Source of the DNA: Sulfuricurvum sp.
GTDB taxonomy: Bacteria; Campylobacterota; Campylobacteria; Campylobacterales; Sulfurimonadaceae
DNA length: 40,757 bases
Direction: 5' to 3'
NCBI RefSeq assembly: GCF_022759005.1
Contig: NZ_JAEMQA010000084.1
Coordinates: 1-40,757 of the forward strand
The notes beneath the pieces were generated by a model. That model had not been told where the DNA came from and ran no database searches. It worked only from the letters and a program-made list of their open reading frames with translations. Positions within the stretch are counted from its first letter, which is position 1. The number at the start of each line of letters is the position of its first letter. Made by a program: the position numbers and the translations under genes. Below, in pieces: positions 30,495 to 39,998 of the stretch.

Positions 30495-31071
30495 TTTTTC
30501 GTTGGCAAGCCTCTTGTTATTATTATTTTCACCCCTCTTTATCGTAACAATTTTGCTCATTTTAATGAAGATAGGAAAACCGGTATTTTTTCTCCAAATC
30601 CGTCCGGGCTATAAAGAAAAACTTTTCACCATTTATAAATTTCGTACCATGAGCGATGAGCGAGACAAAGAGGGAGAATTATTACCGGATGAGCAACGAC
30701 TAAAAGGGGTCGGAAAATTCATCCGCAGTGCCAGTTTGGACGAGCTTCCCCAACTCATAAACGTCCTCAAAGGGGAGATGAGTTTTGTGGGACCGCGACC
30801 ATTGTTATGCGAGTATCTTTCATTGTATAATGACGAACAAAAACGGCGGCATGACGTTCTCCCCGGAATTACCGGATGGGCACAGGTTAACGGACGAAAC
30901 GCTATCAGTTGGGAAGAGAAATTTCAATACGATGTGTGGTATGTCGACCATCAATCATTTTGGCTTGATATGAAAATACTTTGGCTCACCTTTTTAAAAG
31001 TACTCAAACGAAATGATATTAACTCCTCAACAAGTGCAACAATGGAAAAGTTTAAAGGAGATCAAAAATAA
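30478..31071 (+). CDS. pglC: PglC-like undecaprenyl-phosphate phosphoglycosyl transferase (monotopic)
   Basis: [78 protein letters not shown]. Confidence 0.9.
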   Translation: MKRLFDFSLASLLLLLFSPLFIVTILLILMKIGKPVFFLQIRPGYKEKLFTIYKFRTMSDERDKEGELLPDEQRLKGVGKFIRSASLDELPQLINVLKGEMSFVGPRPLLCEYLSLYNDEQKRRHDVLPGITGWAQVNGRNAISWEEKFQYDVWYVDHQSFWLDMKILWLTFLKVLKRNDINSSTSATMEKFKGDQK

Positions 31072-31472
31072 TGCAAATCCGTTTCAAAAACTGGCAATAC
31101 CCTGAAATAGAAGAGGGTAAACCGACCAAATACAATTGGATTGTGCAAAACAAAGAGGGGCTCCAACTTGGTTTTGCCACGGATATTGGAGCGTTTTCTT
31201 ATATCAACGCCAAATACGGGGTAGTTATTGAAGATGAAGTCCAAATCGGTTCTCATTGTTCCATCTATTCTATCTCGACCATCGACGATAAAAAAGGAAA
31301 AGTGGTGCTCAAAAAAAATTGTAAAATCGGAAGCCACTCTACCATTTTACCAAACGTCACCGTCGGTGAAAACTCCATTGTCGGTGCACACAGTCTCGTC
31401 CTCTCGGACATTCCTGATAATGTTATAGCCTTTGGTGTCCCTGCAAAAATAATTCGAGGTATACATGAATAA
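31071..31472 (+). CDS. short hexapeptide acetyltransferase in the PglD position
   Basis: 133 aa; EDEVQIGSHCSIYSISTIDDKKGKVVLKKNCKIGSHSTILPNVTVGENSIVGAHSLVLSDIPDNVIAFGVPAKIIRG. No Rossmann-like N-terminal domain as in C. jejuni PglD. Confidence 0.75.
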   Translation: MQIRFKNWQYPEIEEGKPTKYNWIVQNKEGLQLGFATDIGAFSYINAKYGVVIEDEVQIGSHCSIYSISTIDDKKGKVVLKKNCKIGSHSTILPNVTVGENSIVGAHSLVLSDIPDNVIAFGVPAKIIRGIHE

Positions 31473-32586
31473 CCGTATTTTCTTATCCCCTCCACACATG
31501 GGAGGAAATGAGCTTGCTTATATCCAAGAAGCGTTTGAGAGCAATTACATTGCCCCTTTGGGACACAATGTTGATGTATTCGAATCGCAGATCAAAGAGT
31601 ATACCGGGGCAAAATACGCACTCGCGCTTACCAGCGGAACAGCTGCAATTCATTTGGCACTGCGGGTTCTTGGGATCAAAGACGGCGATGAAGTGATGGC
31701 AAGCACATTCACATTTATCGGCTCGGTTGCTCCGATCCTATACGAACGATGTACTCCGTTTTTCATCGATTCGGATGCAGCGAGTTGGAATCTCGATCCG
31801 AACCTCCTCGAAGAGGAGCTTGCCCATCGTGCCGCTACAGGTAAAAAACAGCCTAAAGCACTCATCGTGACCCACCTCTACGGACAATGTGCCGATATCA
31901 AACGGCTTGCTGCTTTGTGTGAGCACTACGGCGTTTATCTGATTGAAGATGCGGCGGAGAGTTTGGGGGCGACCTATGAGGGAAAACAAAGCGGTACATT
32001 CGGGAAAATGGGAGTCTACAGCTTCAACGGAAATAAAATCATCACCACCAGCGGGGGGGGAATGCTCGTCAGTGACGATGAAAAACTCATCGCTCACGCA
32101 CGCCATCTCAGCACCCAGGCACGTGAAGCTGCTCCCCACTACGAACACATTGAATTTGGCTACAACTACCGTATGTCCAACATCGTCGCAGGAATCGGCA
32201 GAGGACAGATGGAAGTGCTCGATCAACGGATACAACGCCGCCGCGAGATATATGAGCGCTATCACAGAGCCCTTGCCTCTATCGAGGGAATAGCGTTTAT
32301 GCCCGAACTTCCGAACAGTGTAGGAAACCGCTGGCTCACAACACTCATGTTACCTGAATCTATCGCACCGGAGCAGGTTCGTCTCGCCCTTGAACGTGAC
32401 AATATCGAATCTCGTCCGTTGTGGAAACCGATGCACGCACAACCTCTGTTTCAAGGGGCACAAAATCGACTGAACGGCATAAGCGATACATTATTCCAAC
32501 ACGGGATTTGTCTTCCGAGCGGCTCATCTTTGAGCGATGAAACGGTTGATAGGATTGTTTCTCGTCTGAAAGAGTTGATTCATTGA
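31465..32586 (+). CDS. pglE: PglE-like UDP-4-keto-sugar aminotransferase
   Basis: IFLSPPHMGGNELAYIQEAFESNYIAPLG, LALTSGTAAIHLALRVLGIKDGDEVMASTFTFIGSVAPI, AYSFNGNKIITTSGGGML-type PLP lysine motif (YSFNGNKIITTSGGGM), RPLWKPMHAQPLFQGA. Confidence 0.92.
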   Translation: MNNRIFLSPPHMGGNELAYIQEAFESNYIAPLGHNVDVFESQIKEYTGAKYALALTSGTAAIHLALRVLGIKDGDEVMASTFTFIGSVAPILYERCTPFFIDSDAASWNLDPNLLEEELAHRAATGKKQPKALIVTHLYGQCADIKRLAALCEHYGVYLIEDAAESLGATYEGKQSGTFGKMGVYSFNGNKIITTSGGGMLVSDDEKLIAHARHLSTQAREAAPHYEHIEFGYNYRMSNIVAGIGRGQMEVLDQRIQRRREIYERYHRALASIEGIAFMPELPNSVGNRWLTTLMLPESIAPEQVRLALERDNIESRPLWKPMHAQPLFQGAQNRLNGISDTLFQHGICLPSGSSLSDETVDRIVSRLKELIH

Positions 32587-32640
32587 TAATGCTACCCCTT
32601 TTGGCTAAAATACCCCTACTAAAAAACGGAGTGTAAACCA

Positions 32641-34755
32641 ATGCTAAAACTACACGAAGATACGACCTCTTTTCGCACCCTCTTTATCTTCATAGCGGTA
32701 GCGTATCTGTTCTCTCTCTCGCTCCGTTTTATCTGGGTCGATACGTTTAAAAACACCCCCCAGTTTCGCTGGAATAATGAGTTGATGATCAACAACAATG
32801 ACGGCTATTTCTTTGCCGAAGGGGCACGTGATATTCTTCAGGGGCATCACGAGCAAAACGATCTCTCTCCGGTAGAAAGCCCACTCTCAAAACTGACCGC
32901 ATTTTGCAGTAAAATCCTCCCCGTCAGTTTTGAAACGCTCATTCTCTATATGCCTGCGGTTATAGGCTCATTGATCGTCATCCCTTTGATTTTGATCGGG
33001 CGCGCCCTCCATCAAACCACGATGGGATTTATAGCGGCACTTGTCGGATCCATTGCCAACAGTTACTATAACCGCACCATGATGGGATACTACGATACCG
33101 ATATGCTCAATATCGTTTTTCCCGCCATGGAGACGTTTTCGCTCATTCTTGCTATGACGCATCAGCGCAACCGCTACCTTATTCCCATTACCGTATCTAT
33201 CGCATTGTATCAATGGTGGTATCCGCAAGCATATACCCTCGATACGGGACTCTTTGGGATTATTATCGCTTATGCGCTCCTTTTTGATCGCAAAAATATC
33301 TATCTCTATAAAATCGCGCTCTTTATTCTCATCGGTATTTTGGCACTTCCGTTTACTGTAAAAGTTGCGTTAGCCGTAGGATTATTTGCCTTTTTCCATT
33401 TTCAAAAAGAGCTCTCGACAAAACTGTTTTGGGCTATTTTTGCCGTTGTGATTGCGCTGTACTTTTTTACGGGCGGGTTCACTCCGATCTTAGGAAGCCT
33501 CAAATCGTATCTTGGAATAGGCTCCAAAAACGTCATTGCTGCGGCATCATCGCTGCACTATTACGACGTTGTCTCAACCGTAAGAGAAGCGGGGCATATC
33601 CCTTTTAGCGTTTTTGCAGAACGGATAAGCGGACACACGGTGACTTTTATTATCGCATGCGTCGGTTATCTCATGGCGCTTATCGCTTATCGTCCTCTCG
33701 TAGTGACACTTCCGCTTGTAGGACTTGGTTTTATCGCGATGTCTGCAGGGCTCCGCTTCACCATCTATGCCGTTCCCGCTATGGCATTGGGATTTGGTTT
33801 TTTTGCCGTATGGATTTCTCAACGGATCCAAAATTCATGGTTCCGTTATGCAACACTCATGATCCTCAGCTTCGGTGCGATCTACCCCAACTATCTACAC
33901 ATCCGCGAATATCTGACCCCGACAGTGTTCACGGCACAAGAAATAGAAATTCTTGAGCAATTTCGTAAAATCGCCTCCCGAGAAGACTACGTCGTATCTT
34001 GGTGGGATTACGGATATCCTCTTCGATACTACAGCGATGTCAAAACATGGGTCGACGGTGGAAAACACAGCGGTGACGTCAACTATCCGACCTCATTCGT
34101 TCTCTCCGCGCAAGATGGATTTTCTGCGGCCCACATGATGCGCCTTTTTACAGAATATACCGAAAAAGGGTTTAGCGAGACCAATAAAACGTCGAATGAT
34201 TTTGAAACGATGATTAAAAAAGAGCATTTTCAAGATCCGAACGACTTTATTACCGCTCTTGCACTTCCCGAATATAAAATGCCCTCAAAAACACGTGACG
34301 TATACCTTTGTCTCCCCTTACGTATGATGGAAATTTTTCCGACCGTTACCTTGTTTAGTAATCTCGATCTAAAATCAGGGAAAAGTCCCTCTCAGCCTTT
34401 CTTTTACTCCTCTCAAAATTTCAAAGATATGGGTGCAACGATTGATTTGGGACAAGGTGTCTCGATCAACAAAACAAACAGCACCCTAAAAATAGGAGCC
34501 AAAGAGGTACCGATCAAAACGTTCTATCAAGTCGGATACGATAACGATAAAAAAGTTCAGGTCAATCAACAACCGTTTGCCTCAGACGGGCTGAATGTTG
34601 TTTTTATGGCAAGCTATGGACAGTTTTTGGTTTTAGATGACTATTTCTTTAACTCCACCTATATCCAAATGTTTGTATTCGAACACTACGACCACAATTT
34701 ATTCGAACCGGTCATTTTGAATCCTATGATGAAGCTCTACAAGCTAAAAATATAA
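32641..34755 (+). CDS. pglB: PglB/STT3-family oligosaccharyltransferase
   Basis: 704 aa; DGYFFAEGARDILQGHHEQNDLSPVESPLSKLTAF, GSIANSYYNRTMMGYYDTDMLNIV, EDYVVSWWDYGYPLRYYSDVKTWVDGGKH (WWDYGYP at 34000-34020), MxxI as RMMEIF, C-terminal LYKLKI. Confidence 0.96.
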   Translation: MLKLHEDTTSFRTLFIFIAVAYLFSLSLRFIWVDTFKNTPQFRWNNELMINNNDGYFFAEGARDILQGHHEQNDLSPVESPLSKLTAFCSKILPVSFETLILYMPAVIGSLIVIPLILIGRALHQTTMGFIAALVGSIANSYYNRTMMGYYDTDMLNIVFPAMETFSLILAMTHQRNRYLIPITVSIALYQWWYPQAYTLDTGLFGIIIAYALLFDRKNIYLYKIALFILIGILALPFTVKVALAVGLFAFFHFQKELSTKLFWAIFAVVIALYFFTGGFTPILGSLKSYLGIGSKNVIAAASSLHYYDVVSTVREAGHIPFSVFAERISGHTVTFIIACVGYLMALIAYRPLVVTLPLVGLGFIAMSAGLRFTIYAVPAMALGFGFFAVWISQRIQNSWFRYATLMILSFGAIYPNYLHIREYLTPTVFTAQEIEILEQFRKIASREDYVVSWWDYGYPLRYYSDVKTWVDGGKHSGDVNYPTSFVLSAQDGFSAAHMMRLFTEYTEKGFSETNKTSNDFETMIKKEHFQDPNDFITALALPEYKMPSKTRDVYLCLPLRMMEIFPTVTLFSNLDLKSGKSPSQPFFYSSQNFKDMGATIDLGQGVSINKTNSTLKIGAKEVPIKTFYQVGYDNDKKVQVNQQPFASDGLNVVFMASYGQFLVLDDYFFNSTYIQMFVFEHYDHNLFEPVILNPMMKLYKLKI

Positions 34756-34767
34756 CGATTGTCTCTT

Positions 34768-36564
34768 ATGCAAAAACAAAACGCATCCTTCACCTTATTT
34801 CAGCCCAGCTTTAAAAAGAGACTCCTCTTTTTTTTAGCGGCAGATTTTGTCCTTTTTTTTCTATCGCTCCATTTTGCGTATTCGCTACGGTTTGACTTTG
34901 CCATTCCCCCTGAGCATATTGCTAAATTTTACACGGTCTTTTTTACTCTGACTCTCCTAAAATGGGGAAGTTTCTACCTATTCGGAATTTATCGTGTTAC
35001 GTGGCGATTTTTTGGTCTGAATGACGCAAAAAAATTGGTATACGCACATATTCTCGCCTTTTTTTCTTTTTTCGTCCTCTATCTTTTGAATGCGTCGCTC
35101 TTTCTTCCGATGCCAAGAAGTGTGATAGGGATCGATTTTATTTTGTCACTCACCCTCGTCGGGGCTTTGCGTTTTTCTAAACGGCTCACCTTGGAAACCA
35201 GCAAAGGTGCCATTCACAAACCGACTCTGGTTGTCGGAATTTCCCCCAATACCGCCAATCTGATTAAAAGTATGATTGAGGATTCCAACGATTATTATCC
35301 CGTTGCCATCCTCTCCGTTGAAGATCACACCCACAATTTAATCAACTCCACCATTCAAAATCTCAAAATCTCCGGCAAATCAGCTCTTCCGACACTCATC
35401 GAAACCCAAAAGATCCAAGCCGCCATTATCGACGGCACTCTACCTAGCGAATCGCTTCAAAGCGCCTATCAGCTTCTCTCCAATGCAGGGATCAGCGATA
35501 TAAAACGATCAACCCTTTTATCGGACGGAAAGGAGTCAATTACCCCTCTCTCGGTCGAAGAGCTTTTGGCGCGCCATCCCAAAGATCTTGACACCCAAAC
35601 GGTTGAAAACTTTATACGAGGGAAAAACGTTCTCATCACGGGTGCAGGGGGAAGTATCGGAAGCGAAATTTCACTCCAATGTCACCAATTCGGTGCGGCA
35701 AAACTACTTTTGATCGACCATAGCGAGTTTAATTTGTATCAAATCGGTGAAAAACTCCCTTCTGCGGAACTCTATCTGTGCAGCATCACCGACAAAGAGA
35801 CGTTGGATACGATCATACAAAACGGCGCACCCGATATTGTCATCCATGCCGCCGCCTACAAACACGTCCCTCTGTGCGAAGCGAACATCCCAATGGCGAT
35901 CAAAAACAACATCATCGGGAGTCGCAACGTTATCGACAGTGCGATCGAACACAATGTCCCCAAAATCGTAATCATCTCGACAGACAAAGCGGTTCGCCCG
36001 ACGAACGTCATGGGGACAACCAAGCGGATCGTAGAGCTTTATGCCCAAAACGTCGATCCGAAAAACAGTGAGATCGTAGCCGTCCGTTTCGGTAACGTCC
36101 TCGGATCCAGCGGAAGCGTTATCCCAAAATTCAAAGCCCAAATCGAAGCAGGCGGACCCATCACCCTCACCCATCCCGATATTACCCGCTATTTTATGCT
36201 CATCAGCGAAGCGTGCCAGCTGGTACTCCAAGCGGCAGCCATTGCACGGGGAGGCGAACTGTTTATCCTCGATATGGGTGAATCGGTCAAAATTGCCGAC
36301 TTAGCCCAAACGATGATCCGTCTCTATGCCACCCAGCCGATCGAAATCGTCTATACGGGATTACGCCCTGGGGAAAAACTCTACGAAGAGCTCTTGATCG
36401 ATGAGAGCGAACAAAAAACCTCATATGAGTCAATTATGATTGCCGGTTCAACCCATTATCCGATCGAAATGTTAAAAGAGGATATTGAAAAGTTATCCGA
36501 GAGCACGAATATTATAGAAGCGTTACAAAAAATCGTACCGGAGTTTCAACCCTCCGGTACTTAA
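34768..36564 (+). CDS. pglF: PglF-like membrane UDP-GlcNAc 4,6-dehydratase
   Basis: N-terminal TM region; GKNVLITGAGGSIGSEISLQC, IVIHAAAYKHVPLCEANIPMAIKNNIIGSRNVID, VIISTDKAVRPTNVMGTTKRIVELY, GLRPGEKLYEELL. ATG at 34768 preferred. Confidence 0.94.
   Translation: MQKQNASFTLFQPSFKKRLLFFLAADFVLFFLSLHFAYSLRFDFAIPPEHIAKFYTVFFTLTLLKWGSFYLFGIYRVTWRFFGLNDAKKLVYAHILAFFSFFVLYLLNASLFLPMPRSVIGIDFILSLTLVGALRFSKRLTLETSKGAIHKPTLVVGISPNTANLIKSMIEDSNDYYPVAILSVEDHTHNLINSTIQNLKISGKSALPTLIETQKIQAAIIDGTLPSESLQSAYQLLSNAGISDIKRSTLLSDGKESITPLSVEELLARHPKDLDTQTVENFIRGKNVLITGAGGSIGSEISLQCHQFGAAKLLLIDHSEFNLYQIGEKLPSAELYLCSITDKETLDTIIQNGAPDIVIHAAAYKHVPLCEANIPMAIKNNIIGSRNVIDSAIEHNVPKIVIISTDKAVRPTNVMGTTKRIVELYAQNVDPKNSEIVAVRFGNVLGSSGSVIPKFKAQIEAGGPITLTHPDITRYFMLISEACQLVLQAAAIARGGELFILDMGESVKIADLAQTMIRLYATQPIEIVYTGLRPGEKLYEELLIDESEQKTSYESIMIAGSTHYPIEMLKEDIEKLSESTNIIEALQKIVPEFQPSGT
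36535..36560. terminator. hairpin spanning the pglF 3' end, between convergent pglF and ilvD
   Basis: GTACCGGAG-TTTCAACC-CTCCGGTAC, perfect 9-bp stem followed by TTAAAATG. Confidence 0.5.
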
Positions 36565-36568
36565 AATG

Positions 36569-38293
36569 TTATAACTCTGTTTTAAGAGCAGCGCCGTTAG
36601 AGGCGTTGGAGACAAGAAGACTGTAGCGTTTGAGCCATTTGGACGAGATCTCTTTTTGGATCGGCTTCCAGTGAAGGCGACGTTGTTCCAACACTTCATG
36701 GCTGACGTTGAGTTGCAATAGATGGGCATCGACATCGAGCTCGATCTCATCGCCGTCTTCGATGAGGGCGATCAAACCACCCTCAGCCGCTTCAGGACTG
36801 ACGTGACCGATCGATGCTCCGCGTGTCGCACCGCTAAAACGTCCATCGGTGATGAGGGCAACGCTCTCTCCGAGCCCCATACCCATAATCAGTGCCGTGG
36901 GTGCGAGCATCTCTTGCATCCCCGGCCCCCCTTTAGGACCTTCATAGCGGATTACGACAACATCGCCCGCTTTGACTTTGTGCCCTACGATTCCGGCAAT
37001 CGCCTCTTGCTGACTGTTAAAACAGACAGCACGTCCTTTGAACTTGCGCATATTCGGAGTGATTCCCGCCGTTTTGACAACCGCCCCCTCTTCTGCAAGA
37101 TTTCCGAAAAGAATCGACAAACCGCCCACCGGCGAGTAGGCGTTTTCATTGGTGTGGATAATGTTCGGATCTTTGATCACCGCGTCTTTGATACGCTCAC
37201 CCAGTGTCTCACCCGTAACGGTCATCGCATCGGTACGGAGGATTCCGCCGCGACGGCTCACCTCTTTCATAACGGCATTAACGCCCCCCGCGCGGTTGAT
37301 GTCATCCATGTGCACGGTTGAGAGCGATGGAGAGATTTTCGCGATGTGAGCGACGTTTTCAGAGATTTTGTTGATTTGGGTAATGTCGAAATCAACCCCC
37401 GCCTCTTTGGCGATGCCGAGCATGTGCAATACAGTATTGGATGATCCCCCCATTGCCATATCGACGACGAACGCATTATGGATCGCTTTTTCGTTCAGAA
37501 TATTTTGGATATTCCACTTTTGGGAATTTTCGTCTTTGACCATCTCGACGATGCGGCGTGCCGCTGTTTTGACCATCTCGATCCGCTCAGGAGTCATAGC
37601 GAGAACCGTACCGTTACCCGGCAATGCAACCCCCATTGCTTCACAGAGGGTATTCATCGAGTTTGCCGTAAACATCCCCGAACAGCTTCCGCCGCTCGGA
37701 CACGCCTCACACTCAATCTCATAGAGCTCTTCATCGCTCATTTTGCCATCGGCGTGTTTTCCGACCGCTTCGAAGGCGGTTGCCAAATCGATCGGCGTCC
37801 CGTCTTTTTTGTGCCCCGCCTTCATCGGTCCGCCTGAGACGAAAATAGTTGGAACATTGACGCGCAGCGCCCCCATGAGCATCCCCGGAACGATTTTGTC
37901 ACAGTTGGGGATACAAATAAGTCCGTCAAGCTTATGGGCATTCATCACCGTCTCGATACTATCCGCAATCAACTCACGACTCGGCAACGAATACAACATT
38001 CCATCATGCCCCATCGCGATCCCATCATCTACACCAATCGTATTGAACTCAAACGGTACCCCGCCCGCTTCGCGGATCGCCTCTTTAACGATACGGCCGT
38101 ACTCTTGGAGAAAAAAGTGTCCTGGGATAATATCGATATGGGAATTCGCTACTCCGATAAAGGGTTTGTTAAAATCGTCGTCTTTAAGTCCGGTAGCCCG
38201 AAGTAAACTACGGTGAGGAGTTTTGTCAAATCCTCGTTTGATGGTATCGCTGCGCATAAAATATCCTTTTGGATCCGTTTTTTCATGATTCAT
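36569..38293 (-). CDS. ilvD: dihydroxy-acid dehydratase
   Basis: [104 protein letters not shown]. Start probably at internal ATG 38257 (MRSDTIKRG). Confidence 0.97.
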   Translation of the reverse strand: MNHEKTDPKGYFMRSDTIKRGFDKTPHRSLLRATGLKDDDFNKPFIGVANSHIDIIPGHFFLQEYGRIVKEAIREAGGVPFEFNTIGVDDGIAMGHDGMLYSLPSRELIADSIETVMNAHKLDGLICIPNCDKIVPGMLMGALRVNVPTIFVSGGPMKAGHKKDGTPIDLATAFEAVGKHADGKMSDEELYEIECEACPSGGSCSGMFTANSMNTLCEAMGVALPGNGTVLAMTPERIEMVKTAARRIVEMVKDENSQKWNIQNILNEKAIHNAFVVDMAMGGSSNTVLHMLGIAKEAGVDFDITQINKISENVAHIAKISPSLSTVHMDDINRAGGVNAVMKEVSRRGGILRTDAMTVTGETLGERIKDAVIKDPNIIHTNENAYSPVGGLSILFGNLAEEGAVVKTAGITPNMRKFKGRAVCFNSQQEAIAGIVGHKVKAGDVVVIRYEGPKGGPGMQEMLAPTALIMGMGLGESVALITDGRFSGATRGASIGHVSPEAAEGGLIALIEDGDEIELDVDAHLLQLNVSHEVLEQRRLHWKPIQKEISSKWLKRYSLLVSNASNGAALKTEL

Positions 38294-38348
38294 AAAACGG
38301 AAATCATCATTAATTATCGTATTATACGAAAATTTTCTCTAAAAACTC

Positions 38349-38377
38349 TTTACAGCGAATATTTTTTTTGCTATACT
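38349..38377 (+). promoter_or_regulatory. candidate sigma70 promoter for the tRNA array
   Basis: TTTACA (38349-38354) - 17 bp - TATACT (38372-38377), about 20 nt before tRNA-Gly. Confidence 0.65.
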
Positions 38378-38396
38378 TCCATCTCACAAAAACAAT

Positions 38397-38471
38397 GCGG
38401 GAATAGCTCAGTGGTAGAGCACAACCTTGCCAAGGTTGGGGTCGCGAGTTCGAACCTCGTTTCCCGCTCCA
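38397..38471 (+). tRNA. tRNA-Gly (GCC)
   Basis: Cloverleaf GCGGGAA...TTGCCAA...GTTCGAAC...TCCCGCTCCA; encoded CCA. Confidence 0.96.
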
Positions 38472-38516
38472 TTAAAATAATTATTATTTATTGAAGTCAA
38501 AAAATAGTATGTATCT

Positions 38517-38603
38517 GCCCGGATGGCGAAATCGGTAGACGCAAGGGACTTAAAATCCCTCGGTGGTAACACTGTGCCGGTTCAAGTCCGGCTCCGGGCA
38601 CCA
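38517..38603 (+). tRNA. tRNA-Leu (TAA)
   Basis: GCCCGGATGGCGAAATCGGTAGACGC...ACTTAAAAT...long variable arm...CCGGGCACCA. Confidence 0.96.
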
Positions 38604-38625
38604 TAACATTAATAATAAAAGAACT

Positions 38626-38699
38626 GGCGCCATCGCCAAGTGGTAAGGCCGGAGCCTGCAAAGCTTCTATCCCCAGTTCAAATCTGGGTGGCGCCTCCA
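38626..38699 (+). tRNA. tRNA-Cys (GCA)
   Basis: GGCGCCATCGCCAAGTGGTAAGGC...CCTGCAAAG...GGTGGCGCCTCCA. Confidence 0.95.
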
Positions 38700-38726
38700 A
38701 ATTATTATTAAACTTACAAAATTAGT

Positions 38727-38816
38727 GGATAGATGGCAGAGCTTGGTTTAATGCACCGGTCTTGAAAACCGGCGAGGGTCATACCTCCCAGGGTTCGAAT
38801 CCCTGTCTGTCCACCA
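38727..38816 (+). tRNA. tRNA-Ser (TGA)
   Basis: GGATAGATGGCAGAGC...CTTGAAAA...long variable arm...GTCTGTCCACCA. Confidence 0.94.
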
Positions 38817-38848
38817 CTAAATAGAAAATAATCAGAAAAGAAAAACTT

Positions 38849-38938
38849 GGATAGATGGGTGAGCGGCTGAAACCACATCCCTGCTAAGGATGCGTACTGG
38901 TAACGGTACCGAGGGTTCGAACCCCTCTCTGTCCACCA
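38849..38938 (+). tRNA. tRNA-Ser (GCT)
   Basis: GGATAGATGGGTGAGCGGC...CTGCTAAG...long variable arm...CTCTGTCCACCA. Confidence 0.94.
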
Positions 38939-38952
38939 CCAACAGGTGATAT

Positions 38953-39027
38953 TCCGAATTAGCTCAGCGGTAGAGTAGGTGACTGTTAATCACTTGGCCA
39001 CTGGTTCGAATCCAGTATTCGGAGCCA
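38953..39027 (+). tRNA. tRNA-Asn (GTT)
   Basis: TCCGAATTAGCTCAGCGGTAGAGTAGGTGACTGTTAATCAC...ATTCGGAGCCA. Confidence 0.95.
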
Positions 39028-39051
39028 TTAAAAAAACTTTTAAAGATACAT

Positions 39052-39126
39052 TGGGGTGTCGCCAAGCGGTAAGGCCTCGGTTTTTGGTACCGATATTCAG
39101 GGGTTCGAATCCCTTCACCCCATCCA
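39052..39126 (+). tRNA. tRNA-Gln (TTG)
   Basis: TGGGGTGTCGCCAAGCGGTAAGGC...TTTTTGGTA...CACCCCATCCA. Confidence 0.95.
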
Positions 39127-39141
39127 ACTTCGAAAAAACAT

Positions 39142-39218
<77 letters not shown>

Positions 39219-39334
39219 ATATTATCCCCTAAAATACGGACTTTCAAAGCCTATCTTCCTAAAAAAATCTTATAACTCATTTTAGTTTTATTGCCTATTT
39301 ATTGGCATATTTAAAATTAAAAGCTTATATAAAC

Positions 39335-39372
39335 GTGACACTTTTATAAAATATCTTGTATAATCTAGTCAC
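39335..39372 (+). promoter_or_regulatory. candidate sigma70 promoter with flanking inverted repeat (possible operator)
   Basis: GTGACA (39335-39340) - 18 bp - TATAAT (39359-39364). GTGAC (39335-39339) and GTCAC (39368-39372) form an inverted repeat around the core promoter. SD AGGAGG precedes ATG 39393. Confidence 0.6.
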
Positions 39373-39392
39373 ATTTTAAAAGGAGGAACAGA

Positions 39393-39995
39393 ATGCATAC
39401 CATAGATAAACTTGAGCGTAAAATCAATGCTTTACCGATAGGTGAAATCATTCCTTTCTCGCTAGTTGATATAGATGGTGTTTCAAAAGTCACCATCAGA
39501 AAATATTTACATCGTTTGCACGAGCGAGGGATAATTTCAATCGTTAAACGAGGCTATTTTCAACGAATAGAACCCTTTCATGAATTTTTATTTGTATATG
39601 GATCGCTCAAGAAAGGGTTTGACAATTACAAGCTTTTAGAAAAATCGACGAGAAGACTCGGCAAAGCCTCCACCGTTGGGAAGTTTGGTATGTTTGAAGA
39701 TAGTTTTGGCAACTACCCCTATCTGGTTAAAAAACCAATCAACCATATAAGCGGAGAACTGTATGAAATTCAACGTAAAGAACTTTTATACCAAATCGAT
39801 GAGTTTGAAGGGGCACCTGATTATTATCAAAGAAAAAAAATCAAAGTGAAAACCCATCACGGTGTCCATTTCGCATATACTTATATTCGAGAAGATGCAC
39901 AGATTCCAGATCATCAAACGCCATTAAAGATTTGGGAAAACAACACCGATTATAAAGTAAAACAATTGAAAAACTTTTTAGAAAAGTTGCACTAA
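39393..39995 (+). CDS. winged-helix (AbiEi/DUF6088-like N-terminus) fused to gamma-glutamylcyclotransferase/AIG2-like domain
   Basis: 200 aa; N-terminal KLERKINALPIGEIIPFSLVDIDGVSKVTIRKYLHRLHERGIISIVKRGYFQR (wHTH pattern), then FLFVYGSLKKGFDNYKLL (YGSL motif) and YQIDEFEGAPDYYQRKKIKV (EG...Y.R catalytic-Glu region). Confidence 0.8.
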   Translation: MHTIDKLERKINALPIGEIIPFSLVDIDGVSKVTIRKYLHRLHERGIISIVKRGYFQRIEPFHEFLFVYGSLKKGFDNYKLLEKSTRRLGKASTVGKFGMFEDSFGNYPYLVKKPINHISGELYEIQRKELLYQIDEFEGAPDYYQRKKIKVKTHHGVHFAYTYIREDAQIPDHQTPLKIWENNTDYKVKQLKNFLEKLH

Positions 39996-39998
39996 CAG

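Noticed and set aside
36722-37321. 199-aa plus-strand ORF opposite ilvD
   Set aside because: Antisense to conserved ilvD; low-complexity His/Arg/Thr-rich composition typical of shadow frames.
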